Source of the DNA: Gammaproteobacteria bacterium
Lineage (GTDB): Bacteria; Pseudomonadota; Gammaproteobacteria; GRL18
Assembly (NCBI GenBank): GCA_027076245.1
Contig: JALTKC010000288.1
Coordinates: 1 to 17,297, forward strand
DNA: 17,297 nucleotides
Reading direction: 5' to 3'
The position numbers were made by a program, and so were the translations under genes. The number at the start of each line of letters is the position of its first letter. The stretch's first letter is position 1. Shown here in pieces: positions 5,647 through 12,804 of the stretch. Below the pieces are notes generated by a model, which was not told the DNA's origin, did not search any database, and saw only the letters and a list, made by a program, of their open reading frames with translations.

Positions 5647-7665
5647 ATGCGCAATCTCTGGGATGATCAGGAAGCTCAACACTATACCGATGAACTGGCT
5701 TTACGGGTTTATAGCTCCCGCTTACTGGGCCGTGACAAGTCACTGGTTCTGCACGGTGGCGGCAATACTTCTGTTAAAATAGAAGACACTAATATTGTTG
5801 GCGACCAGGAAACCATTCTTTATGTTAAAGGCAGCGGCTGGGATCTGGAAACCATAGAAGCCCAGGGCTATGCACCGGTGCGTATGGATCACCTGTTAAA
5901 ACTGGCTCAACTACCGCAACTGACCGATGCCCGGATGGTTAATGAGCTTAAAACCCATATGACCAATGCCGCAGCTCCAGCGCCCTCTGTAGAAACCATA
6001 CTGCATGCCCTGCTGCCTTATAAATATGTGGATCACACCCATTCTGATGCCATTGTCAGCATTACCAATACTGCTAATGGTGAGGACAGAATTAAAGCCA
6101 TTTACGGTAATAAGGTGGTGATTATTCCTTATGTAATGCCCGGTTTTGACCTGTCCAGACTGTGTGCTGAGTTATTTCCTCAGCAGGCCACAGATGAAAC
6201 TATCGGCATGGTGCTTATGAACCACGGCATCTTTTCTTTTGGTGAAACCGCCAGAGAATCCTATGACCGCATGATTGAACTGGTGTCCATGGCTGAAGAT
6301 TACCTCGCCCGGAAACAGGCACTGGATGTCAGCTCTCACTATACAGACACTGCATCGGTCAGCCCGGATATGACTCCTCTGGAACTTTGCCGCTTCCGGC
6401 AATTATTATCCATAGAACTGCAAAAACCGCTGATTATCCACCAGACCCGGGATAAACAGACACTGGGTTTTGCCAACCATCCAGATAGTAAACACATCAG
6501 CCAGCAGGGCCCGGCCACACCCGATCATGTAATCCGTACCAAACAATTACCCATACTCTTATCTGAACTATCCGATGATTTTAACAAAGACCTGCAGCAG
6601 TACATTAAACACTATAAGGCTTATTTTGAATCCAGCGCCCGTAATCCCCATGACGGCCAGCAAAAAACCATGCTCGATCCTCTGCCCCGTATTGCCCTGC
6701 ATAAACAGGCCGGTATGCTGACTATTGGCAAAACCATTAAAGAAGCTCAGATAGTCAGAGATATTTATCAGCACACTATGGATATTATTCTGCGCGCCAC
6801 CCAACTGGGGGGGTATTGTGCCCTGCCGGATCAGGATATTTTTGATGTCGAATACTGGGAACTGGAACAGGCCAAGCTGAAAAAATCCGGCTCAGCCTGC
6901 GGCACCCGTTTTGATGGAGAAGTAGCTCTGGTCACAGGAGCGGTCAGCGGTATCGGCAAAGCCTGTGTTGATTCCCTGCTGGCACGGGGAGCCTGTGTGG
7001 TGGCGCTGGATATTCTGCCGGAAATTAAAGACCTGTATCAGCGTCCCGACTACCTGGGGATCTGCTGTGATGTCACCGATGAGCAGGCTCTGACATCAGC
7101 ACTGGAAACAACCATCCGCCAGTTCGGCGGTCTGGATATGCTGATCCTTAATGCCGGTATTTTCCCCGGTGGATGCCGGATCGAAAACCTGGCTATGGCT
7201 GAATGGCGCAAGGTGATGAATATTAACCTGGATGCCAACCTTTCCCTTATGAGCAAGGCTCACCCGTTTTTAAAATTGGCGCCCAATGGCGGCCGGGTCA
7301 TTGTTATGGGGTCTAAAAATGTCCCCGCACCCGGCCCCGGCGCGGCGGCTTATTCCGCTGCCAAGGCGGCTTTAACCCAGTTATCCCGGGTGGCCGCTCT
7401 GGAATGGGGGCAGGACAATATCCGTATTAACACCCTGCATCCCAATGCCGTATTTGATACCGCCATCTGGACAGACGAAGTACTGGCATCAAGGGCAAAA
7501 CATTATGGTTTAACCGTACAGGAATACAAAACCAATAACCTGCTTAAAACTGAAATCACCTCCCATGATGTGGCCGAGCTGGCGGCAGAAATGTGCGGGC
7601 CATTATTTGCCAAAACCACAGCAGCTCAGCTTCCCATTGACGGCGGCAATGATCGGGTGGTCTGA
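5647..7665 (+). CDS. Bifunctional class II aldolase / short-chain dehydrogenase
   Basis: This is a fusion of a class II aldolase/adducin domain with an SDR oxidoreductase, 672 residues, the usual size for proteins related to rhamnulose-1-phosphate aldolase/dehydrogenase. The aldolase half (about 15-390) has the phosphate-binding HGGGNTSVK (36-44), a metal site DHTHSD with His130 and His132, and a third probable ligand His193 in MNHGIFSFG. The SDR half (about 422-672) has the NAD-binding TGAVSGIG (430-437), LNAG (501-504) and the catalytic set Ser556, Tyr569 and Lys573 (YSAAK). All key residues are present, so it should be active. By family it would cleave a phosphorylated ketose and reduce or oxidise the aldehyde product; the actual substrate is unknown, since no sugar kinase, isomerase or transporter is near. 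AGGA lies 6 bases before the start. The gene is divergent from flgB and has its own promoter and operator-like repeats. Cytoplasmic. Confidence 0.88.
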   Translation: MRNLWDDQEAQHYTDELALRVYSSRLLGRDKSLVLHGGGNTSVKIEDTNIVGDQETILYVKGSGWDLETIEAQGYAPVRMDHLLKLAQLPQLTDARMVNELKTHMTNAAAPAPSVETILHALLPYKYVDHTHSDAIVSITNTANGEDRIKAIYGNKVVIIPYVMPGFDLSRLCAELFPQQATDETIGMVLMNHGIFSFGETARESYDRMIELVSMAEDYLARKQALDVSSHYTDTASVSPDMTPLELCRFRQLLSIELQKPLIIHQTRDKQTLGFANHPDSKHISQQGPATPDHVIRTKQLPILLSELSDDFNKDLQQYIKHYKAYFESSARNPHDGQQKTMLDPLPRIALHKQAGMLTIGKTIKEAQIVRDIYQHTMDIILRATQLGGYCALPDQDIFDVEYWELEQAKLKKSGSACGTRFDGEVALVTGAVSGIGKACVDSLLARGACVVALDILPEIKDLYQRPDYLGICCDVTDEQALTSALETTIRQFGGLDMLILNAGIFPGGCRIENLAMAEWRKVMNINLDANLSLMSKAHPFLKLAPNGGRVIVMGSKNVPAPGPGAAAYSAAKAALTQLSRVAALEWGQDNIRINTLHPNAVFDTAIWTDEVLASRAKHYGLTVQEYKTNNLLKTEITSHDVAELAAEMCGPLFAKTTAAQLPIDGGNDRVV

Positions 7666-7677
7666 ATTTGTTATGAT

Positions 7678-7689
7678 AGGAATATTCCT
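7678..7689. repeat. Perfect 12-bp palindrome AGGAATATTCCT
   Basis: A perfect palindrome lies 12 bases after the aldolase/dehydrogenase stop and 31 bases before the next start. There is no T tract after it and the stem has no loop, so it is not a good terminator. It could be a protein site for the exported-protein gene at 7721, or chance in an AT-rich spacer. Confidence 0.35.
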
Positions 7690-7720
7690 TAACCTCAATT
7701 AATAAAAGGTATCTTCTTTA

Positions 7721-8545
7721 ATGAACATTTTGATGAAAAAATTTGTTTTAAAAACCGCTTTAGTTACATTACCCACTGTTTTACTTTCACAAACCGTACT
7801 GGCCGATGCCACTGTCACTTATGAACAGCTCAATGGTGCTCAAAAAACCACCAACACTATGAAAATCAAGGACGGTAAAATTCGTTTTACTCCACCCACA
7901 CAGAATAATAATTACAGTATTTATGACAGCCAGAGCGGTTCTTTAACCCATGTGGATACCAATCAGAAGCGCTATCTGTCCATGGATGAAAAGGCCATAG
8001 CAGAACAGGCTCAAAAAGCCAGAGAGCAAATGGACCAGATGCGCAAGGCTATGGAAGCAAAAATGGAAGGCATGCCGCCTGCACAAAGAGAACAGATAGA
8101 AAAAATGATGAATAATCACCTGACCCGGGTAGATAAAACCCAGCCTGCACCAAAGCTGGATCAGAAAAAGACCAACCGCACTGAAACCGTTGCCGGTATT
8201 GAATGCACCGTTTATGAATCCTTTTTTAATGGGGTTAAGGTCAGTGAAATCTGCATAGCAGAACCGGATAAAATGGGACTGGATGCTGCCGATGCCCAGA
8301 CTCTGACCAATATGCAAAGTTTTATGAAACAGATGCAGAAAATGGCTCAGCAGATGATGAACACCAATACCCCGGTTTCAGAAATTAACGGCATTCCTCT
8401 GCATACTAAACTCTATGCACCGGACGGCAGCATTAAGATGGAAACCCGTTTATCCAGTATTAACACGGATAAGCTCAGTGATGACACCGTCAGCATTCCA
8501 GCCGGTTACAGCCAGATACAGATGAATCAGATGCCCGGCATGTAA
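7721..8545 (+). CDS. Exported Met-rich protein, DUF4412-like
   Basis: No specific function is known to me. The 274-residue product has a clear signal peptide: MNILMKK, a hydrophobic stretch to residue 26, and cleavage probably after VLA (residue 28), so it should be periplasmic or secreted. The mature part starts with beta-type segments (residues 30-90), continues with a charged, Met/Gln-rich helical segment (about 90-135, QMDQMRKAMEAKMEGMPPAQ), then a beta region with two cysteines (C162 and C178) that could form a disulfide, and a second Met-rich helix (about 195-215, MKQMQKMAQQMM). The pattern of a central Met-rich helix and TVAGIEC resembles DUF4412 proteins. It starts 55 bases after the aldolase/dehydrogenase gene with AAAAGG about 11 bases before the ATG, and may be cotranscribed with it. 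Its last 19 bases overlap the end of the convergent LeuA gene. The Met content could bind metal, but this is speculation. Confidence 0.75.
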   Translation: MNILMKKFVLKTALVTLPTVLLSQTVLADATVTYEQLNGAQKTTNTMKIKDGKIRFTPPTQNNNYSIYDSQSGSLTHVDTNQKRYLSMDEKAIAEQAQKAREQMDQMRKAMEAKMEGMPPAQREQIEKMMNNHLTRVDKTQPAPKLDQKKTNRTETVAGIECTVYESFFNGVKVSEICIAEPDKMGLDAADAQTLTNMQSFMKQMQKMAQQMMNTNTPVSEINGIPLHTKLYAPDGSIKMETRLSSINTDKLSDDTVSIPAGYSQIQMNQMPGM

Positions 8546-9942
8546 GTTTCTGACTGAACTGGATGGTTGTACACTGTATTATCAGTGCTCTTAGCCGTCC
8601 AGTCAGTATAACTATTACGCCTGCATTTCCCAACCTTCCATTGTTTAAACAGTTCAATCACGGCTTCACGGCTCATTTCTGCACCACTTTGTTCAACGGC
8701 CTGCTGCACCCTTGCTGCAAAGGCCATCTGCTCTTCCCTGCTCAGTTTAATACCCAGCTCCTGCTCAATAATATAAGCCACTCCACCTTTTCCTGACTGA
8801 CTGTTGATACGGATCACCTCTTTATAACTACGCCCCAAATCCGCCGGATCAATAGGCAGATAAGCCACCTCCCAGATCTGACCGGGCTGCTGATTTTTCA
8901 GGCATTTATTAATTGCATCCTGATGGCTGCCAGAAAATGCCGTATAAACCAGCTCCCCGATATAGGGGTGTCTGGGATGCACGGGGATCTGGATCAAAGC
9001 ACTGATCCGCTCGCTGATGGATTGAATGTCCGCTAAATCCAGTTGCGGATCAATCCCCTGACTGTACAGATTCATGGCCAGGGTAATTAAATCAGCATTA
9101 CCGGTGCGTTCCCCATTACCCAGCAAAGTGCCTTCAATCCGTTGTGCTCCGGCCAGCATGGCCATTTCCGCAGCGGCGACCGCACAGCCCCGGTCATTAT
9201 GCGTGTGCACACTGATGATCAGATGATCCTGATAATCAATATGATTGATAAACCACTCCACCTGATCCGCATAAACATTGGGCATAGATACTTCCACCGT
9301 AGCCGGTAAGTTTATAACCACCGGATTATCCGCTGTCGGCTGCCAAACCTTATTCACGGCATTACAGATCTGCACGGCAAAATCCAGTTCCGTCGCTGTA
9401 AAACTTTCCGGTGAATACTGAAACCGCCAGCGGGTATCCGGCTGCTGCTCAGCACAGTCCTTAACCCATTGCGCTCCTTTAACGGCAATATCAATAATCC
9501 CCTGCTTATCCTGAGCAAACACCTGTTCCCTCTGCACCCTGGAAGTGGAATTATACAGGTGCACCATAGCCTGCCGGGCACCTTTAAGGGCTTCAAAGGA
9601 ACGTTTAATCAGACTTTCCCGTGCCTGTGTCAACACTGAAATGGTGACACCTTCAGGAATATACTGCCCTTCAATTAAGGTTCGGACAAACTGAAAATCC
9701 TCTGCCGAAGCCGAAGGGAAACCTACTTCAATTTCCTTAAACCCCATCTTCACCAGCAACTTAAAAAAGGCCAGTTTCTGCTGACTGTTTAAGGGCTGTT
9801 TTAAAGCCTGATTACCATCACGCAGATCCACACTGCACCAGGTCGGCGCCTGAGTCAGCACCTTATCCGGCCATTGACGATGCGGCATTGGCACCGGCTT
9901 AAAAGGCCGGTATTTCTGATAATTAAAAGCGGCAGATTTCAT
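8527..9942 (-). CDS. leuA: Type-2 2-isopropylmalate synthase (LeuA-like), lacking the regulatory domain
   Basis: LeuA condenses acetyl-CoA with 2-ketoisovalerate in the first step of leucine synthesis. The catalytic TIM barrel (about 30-310) is complete: VDLRDGNQAL with Arg41 and Asp42, metal-binding HTHND with His246 and His248, GNGERTGNADL (275-285) and the subdomain with HPRHPYIGELVYTAFSGSHQDA (about 322-343) and INSQSGKGGVAY. It follows Pseudomonas-type LeuA closely up to about residue 430. From there the usual C-terminal leucine-binding domain (about 85-120 residues) is missing; instead there is a polar tail of about 35 residues, ending MPGI, without resemblance to that domain. Other frames on the same strand do not restore it. 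The product is 471 residues against about 556 normally. It could be a feedback-free LeuA or have shifted to another 2-oxoacid substrate. GAGAAG precedes the start. It is divergent from an Lrp-type regulator, its likely controller. Confidence 0.85.
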   Translation of the reverse strand: MKSAAFNYQKYRPFKPVPMPHRQWPDKVLTQAPTWCSVDLRDGNQALKQPLNSQQKLAFFKLLVKMGFKEIEVGFPSASAEDFQFVRTLIEGQYIPEGVTISVLTQARESLIKRSFEALKGARQAMVHLYNSTSRVQREQVFAQDKQGIIDIAVKGAQWVKDCAEQQPDTRWRFQYSPESFTATELDFAVQICNAVNKVWQPTADNPVVINLPATVEVSMPNVYADQVEWFINHIDYQDHLIISVHTHNDRGCAVAAAEMAMLAGAQRIEGTLLGNGERTGNADLITLAMNLYSQGIDPQLDLADIQSISERISALIQIPVHPRHPYIGELVYTAFSGSHQDAINKCLKNQQPGQIWEVAYLPIDPADLGRSYKEVIRINSQSGKGGVAYIIEQELGIKLSREEQMAFAARVQQAVEQSGAEMSREAVIELFKQWKVGKCRRNSYTDWTAKSTDNTVYNHPVQSETYMPGI

Positions 9943-10118
9943 AATTCTTCTCGTAAATAATGTTGTAAGTGTTTCTTTTCATTAACCATTAGTATAAACA
10001 AAGTCCGTTAACATTAATGTGCTAATTTTCCATCAAAACAACAATATATGAAATAATATTTTAATTATGATAAATTTATTAAAATATTATTTCACTTTTA
10101 TACAATTAAAGTATTTTT
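9943..10118. promoter_or_regulatory. leuA-lrp divergent control region with perfect 17-bp inverted repeat
   Basis: This AT-rich spacer holds a perfect inverted repeat, TGAAATAATATTTTAAT at 10049-10065 and its complement at 10078-10094, 12 bases apart. Each arm contains its own small dyad (AAATAATATTT at 10051-10061, AAATATTATTT at 10082-10092); their centres are 31 bp apart, about three helical turns. Lrp/AsnC proteins bind AT-rich dyads in regular phased arrays, so this is a probable autoregulatory site. A possible -10 for leuA (TATACT on the minus strand, 9991-9996) lacks a good -35. Confidence 0.6.
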
Positions 10119-10595
10119 ATGAAACTAACAAAAATGGATATCCGTATTCTGGATGAGCTTCAGAACAACGGCAGAATAAGCAACCTGGAACTGGCTGACA
10201 AAATTGGCCTGTCCCCTTCACCCTGTTTAAGAAGAGTCAGACAACTGGAAGAAGCCGGTTATATTGACCAGTATGTAGCCCGGCTAAATGAGAAAAAACT
10301 GGATTTGAAACTGGTGGCTTTAATTCAGATCAGTATGGACAGACATACACCTGAGCGTTTTGAAAATTTTGAAAGCATTGTGCAGGATTTTGATGAAGTA
10401 CAGGAGTGTTACTTAATCACCGGTCAGAGTGCCGATTACCTTTTAAAAGTGATTGTTCCAGATATGGAACATTACCAGGATTTTTTACTGCAAAGATTAA
10501 CGCGCATAGAAGGAGTAACCGGAGTTCAGTCCAGTTTTATTATGCGCAAAGTGCTGGACAGGACGGCAGTGCCGTTAAAGTATCTTGATGTTTAA
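10119..10595 (+). CDS. Lrp/AsnC family transcriptional regulator
   Basis: This is a feast/famine regulator of 158 residues, standard length. The N-terminal winged helix-turn-helix (about 1-60) has DIRILDELQNNGRISNLELA followed by the recognition segment IGLSPSPCLRRVRQLEEAGYI, nearly the classic Lrp form. The C-terminal RAM domain (about 70-145) has VQECYLITGQSADYLLKVIV, with the GxxDYLL loop that shapes the effector pocket and the oligomer interface. Such proteins form dimers to octamers, sense amino acids, wrap DNA and commonly regulate themselves. Its divergent position beside a LeuA-like gene suggests that it controls that gene in response to leucine or a related amino acid; this is inference. 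It is related to E. coli Lrp, but I cannot tell whether it is the global Lrp orthologue or a local paralogue. The ATG at 10119 lacks a strong ribosome site, which may mean low expression. Confidence 0.92.
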   Translation: MKLTKMDIRILDELQNNGRISNLELADKIGLSPSPCLRRVRQLEEAGYIDQYVARLNEKKLDLKLVALIQISMDRHTPERFENFESIVQDFDEVQECYLITGQSADYLLKVIVPDMEHYQDFLLQRLTRIEGVTGVQSSFIMRKVLDRTAVPLKYLDV

Positions 10596-10609
10596 AGCAA
10601 AATTGCAAT

Positions 10610-10637
10610 GTGTTCCCACACTGAAATGTGAGAACAC
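10610..10637. terminator. Hairpin between convergent lrp-type and ialB-type genes
   Basis: Arms GTGTTCCCACA and TGTGAGAACAC (11 positions, one mismatch) flank a 6-base loop, starting 14 bases after the regulator's stop and ending 13 bases before the end of the convergent gene. Neither side has a long T run (CCTTTTATTT follows on the plus strand after about 9 bases), so it would be a modest bidirectional terminator. Confidence 0.5.
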
Positions 10638-10650
10638 GCTATATTGCCTT

Positions 10651-11157
10651 TTATTTAAGTGACTTAAAGCCTGCTGTAAAGCCTTTCAGTGAAACGGGTA
10701 CTTCAATGACCTGCTTGGCACCGGCGGCAAATTTAACACTGCCTTTTTCACCGGCCTTCATACCCTTGATAATTTCAGGCTTCAGTTCAATACCAGCAAC
10801 ACAACCATTTTTAACACACACAGAAAAAGGCACACGGACTGCCTTGGCGGTACCGCCCTTAAATTCCAGTCCTGGCGGCAACATAACCCCCAGAGGCAGT
10901 GTAATTAAAGCCTGAGGAGTATCTTTTCCTGGCGGATAACCCACAGCCACCTGCATAACGACCTTACCTTTGTCATTGGTCACATTCTGAAACAGGTTAC
11001 AGATTTCCTTACCGGAAGAAGGCAGTTTTTCACAGGCTACTGTCCAGTCCTTGAACTTCTTACCATGTTCCGGTTTCGCCATGACCGAACCGCTTAAAAT
11101 AAAACTCAGGACAAAAACCATAACAAAAGCGGTTTGAATTTTTAACTTTGAATGCAT
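10651..11157 (-). CDS. Exported IalB-family protein (invasion-associated locus B type)
   Basis: The product matches the IalB family, small periplasmic proteins named after Bartonella IalB but widespread in free-living bacteria; their molecular function is not established. I choose the ATG at 11157 (168 residues) since GAGGAAA lies about 9 bases upstream; an ATG 15 bases earlier (11172) has no ribosome site. The signal peptide runs from MHSKLK through a long hydrophobic core to SGSVMA, with cleavage after residue 27. The mature part opens with the family's KFKDWTVACE, followed by NDKGKVVMQVAVGYP, LITLPLGVMLPPGLEF and the C-terminal IELKPEIIKGMKAG. Four cysteines (C42, C53, C114, C119) sit at the usual positions and probably form two disulfides. 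It is a single gene, convergent with the Lrp-type regulator and divergent from the metal efflux operon. The name does not imply virulence here. Confidence 0.87.
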   Translation of the reverse strand: MHSKLKIQTAFVMVFVLSFILSGSVMAKPEHGKKFKDWTVACEKLPSSGKEICNLFQNVTNDKGKVVMQVAVGYPPGKDTPQALITLPLGVMLPPGLEFKGGTAKAVRVPFSVCVKNGCVAGIELKPEIIKGMKAGEKGSVKFAAGAKQVIEVPVSLKGFTAGFKSLK

Positions 11158-11214
11158 TAATATTTTCCTCATTAAACGCGTAATTTAATTTAAATTTATC
11201 AGTTGATAGTTATG

Positions 11215-11235
11215 AAACCGGAAAAAAACCGGAAA
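11215..11235. repeat. Direct repeat AAACCGGAAA x2, 11 bp apart
   Basis: AAACCGGAAA occurs at 11215-11224 and 11226-11235, one helical turn apart, about 60 bases upstream of the IalB-family start. The phase and location suggest a regulator site for that gene, though two copies of a short motif could be chance. No clear -35/-10 pair is evident nearby. Confidence 0.35.
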
Positions 11236-11260
11236 TTAACTGTTATAAATTCCATTTTCT

Positions 11261-11332
11261 ACCCATGAGCGGGTAAACCAGCCATGAGCAATTAAGCAGC
11301 CTTGAGCGAATAAGCAGCCTTGAGCGAATAAA
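11261..11332. repeat. 18-bp tandem repeat, 3 copies plus one degenerate
   Basis: Copies at 11279-11296, 11297-11314 and 11315-11332 are based on CAGCCTTGAGCGAATAAG. The last two differ only in the final base; the first has several changes (CAGCCATGAGCAATTAAG). A decayed fourth unit (CCATGAGCGGGTAAAC) lies directly before them, from about 11261. The repeat lies between the divergent IalB-type and metal efflux genes. No gene covers it. Confidence 0.85.
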
Positions 11333-11568
11333 AGTATATTGACGACAGGCGGCAAAACAGACAGGCAGAATCAGAATTCTTATAATAATTGTTTCAATCT
11401 ACGTTTAATCAGACCAAAAATCAACCATTACGTTCACCAAACTCCCTATAAAAGTCATTCTCCAGTCACTCCCTATACACGTGATATTTAACTTATATAT
11501 CTTTTTCAGGTTCATTTCAGTTTTAACCAACTATAATGCCAAGTAATAAACACTAAACTGGATAAAAA
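11333..11568. other. Non-coding upstream region of the metal efflux operon
   Basis: This stretch has no credible gene. A TATAAT at 11532-11537, about 32 bases before the ATG of the channel gene, is a possible -10, but the -35 candidate (TTCATT, 11511-11516, 15-base spacer) is poor. Another TATAAT at 11381-11386 also lacks a good -35. I see no long dyad of the kind used by MerR-type regulators, and no metal-sensing regulator gene lies in the window. Confidence 0.4.
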
Positions 11569-12804
11569 ATGAGACCTGCTGCCCCCTTAAAACCCCATAT
11601 ATTTCCCCATATTCTAAGTTGTGTACTGGCTCTGCTGTTACCCACAGCCTCTTATGCCACTCCTGCTGAACTGGTTGCCCTGCTGGATAAAATTATTGAA
11701 AACCAGCCGGAACAGCAGATCACTCAGGGGCTTCAGGAAATGTACAGCACTAACCAGCAATATTCTGACAGCTGGATAGCCGGTGATGTCAATGTGGTGG
11801 TTCATCACGAAAACGATAGCCTGACAGATGATGATGACTATAAAAACTGGCAGGCAGGGGTTGAATTCCCCCTCTGGCTGAGCAGTCAGAGGCAAGCTCA
11901 GAAATCCATTACCCGCAGCTATGGCGAACAGCTCAGTGCCCACCAGATCTATCTGCGCTGGTTAGCCTCTGAGCAACTGCGCAAGCTGGTATGGAATTAC
12001 CGGATGGCTGAAATTGAAGTGGAGGCGGCTCGTTCAGCTCTGCAAAAAAGCCAGTCCTTGTTAAACAAGGTAAAACTTAAAGTCAAAGCTGGTGAAAGTC
12101 CTAAAATTGACCAGCTTCTGGCTCAAAAAGCCGTTTTAAAACAGCAGAACAACCTGGTACAGAAACGCAGCGCCCTGACCATTGCCCGGAACAACTTTAA
12201 ACGCTGGACACAGGCTCAGAACCTGCCTGATAACATTCTGGAGCAACCGCTTTCACCATTACCGCTGGAACAGCATCCTAAAATAATTCAGCTGGCTTCG
12301 GCTCTGCGGATTTCCCGGGCCATGATGGAAAAAACTCAGGCCGGTAAACGGGATAACCCAACTGTATTTCTGGGCGCCCAGAACGATAAAGACAAGTCCA
12401 GTGAAAATAATTCCCTGATCCTTGAAGTTTCCATTCCTCTGGGTGTTAATCCCGGTTTTTCACCCCGCCTGGCAGAAAAAAAACGCACTGTCTATGAACA
12501 GCAGGCGGTACTGGACAAAGCCAGAATACAACTGGAACAGGCCACTTTTCAGGTTCAGCAGCAGCTGACCTCTGCACAACAAAGTATCCATCTTGCCAAA
12601 AAACAATATGACATCAGTGTCAAGGCACTCAGTATGTCAGAACAGGCCTATCAACTAGGTGAAACCAATATTCAAAATGTATTACTGGTACAGCAGCAAA
12701 CCGCAGAAGCAAAACGGGAATACCGTCTGGCAGAGGCCCGAACAGGCCAGGCCATTGCAAACTTAAATCAGGTAACCGGACATATTTTAGGAGCACAGCA
12801 ATAA
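11569..12804 (+). CDS. TolC-family outer-membrane channel of the metal RND efflux system (CzcC/HelC type)
   Basis: The gene encodes the outer-membrane exit duct of a tripartite exporter. The 411-residue product has a signal peptide ending SYA (about residue 30). The mature part is largely alpha-helical with coiled-coil character (for example residues 150-215 and 310-370), rich in Gln, Ala, Lys and Leu, as in TolC-family channels. Two internally similar halves are visible: the first repeat ends around 215 and the second begins around the segment PTVFLGAQ (264-271) and LEVSIPLGV, where TolC proteins have their membrane beta-strands. The C-terminal SEQAYQLGETNIQNVLLVQQQ is a recognisable TolC-family motif. 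It is the first gene of the operon; its stop TAA shares one base with the ATG of the adaptor gene, so the two are translationally coupled. The start has only a weak ribosome site (CTGGA). Assignment to the metal-export subgroup rests on the neighbouring pump. Confidence 0.88.
   Translation: MRPAAPLKPHIFPHILSCVLALLLPTASYATPAELVALLDKIIENQPEQQITQGLQEMYSTNQQYSDSWIAGDVNVVVHHENDSLTDDDDYKNWQAGVEFPLWLSSQRQAQKSITRSYGEQLSAHQIYLRWLASEQLRKLVWNYRMAEIEVEAARSALQKSQSLLNKVKLKVKAGESPKIDQLLAQKAVLKQQNNLVQKRSALTIARNNFKRWTQAQNLPDNILEQPLSPLPLEQHPKIIQLASALRISRAMMEKTQAGKRDNPTVFLGAQNDKDKSSENNSLILEVSIPLGVNPGFSPRLAEKKRTVYEQQAVLDKARIQLEQATFQVQQQLTSAQQSIHLAKKQYDISVKALSMSEQAYQLGETNIQNVLLVQQQTAEAKREYRLAEARTGQAIANLNQVTGHILGAQQ

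Noticed and set aside
7943..8317. Open frame of 124 codons on the minus strand inside the DUF4412-like gene
   Set aside because: Opposite strand of a gene with signal peptide and good ribosome site; composition is that of a shadow frame.
8527..8660. Frameshift as the cause of the short LeuA-like protein
   Set aside because: Reading the other two minus-strand frames past residue 430 does not give a recognisable regulatory domain, so loss of sequence is more likely than a simple frameshift.
11158..11172. Upstream in-frame ATG for the IalB-family gene at 11172
   Set aside because: The GAGGAAA ribosome site lies between this ATG and the one at 11157, so the latter is used.
11261..11332. The 18-bp repeat as coding (unit in frame would read S-L-E-R-I-S)
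   Set aside because: No start with ribosome site and no sustained open frame; lies between divergent genes.
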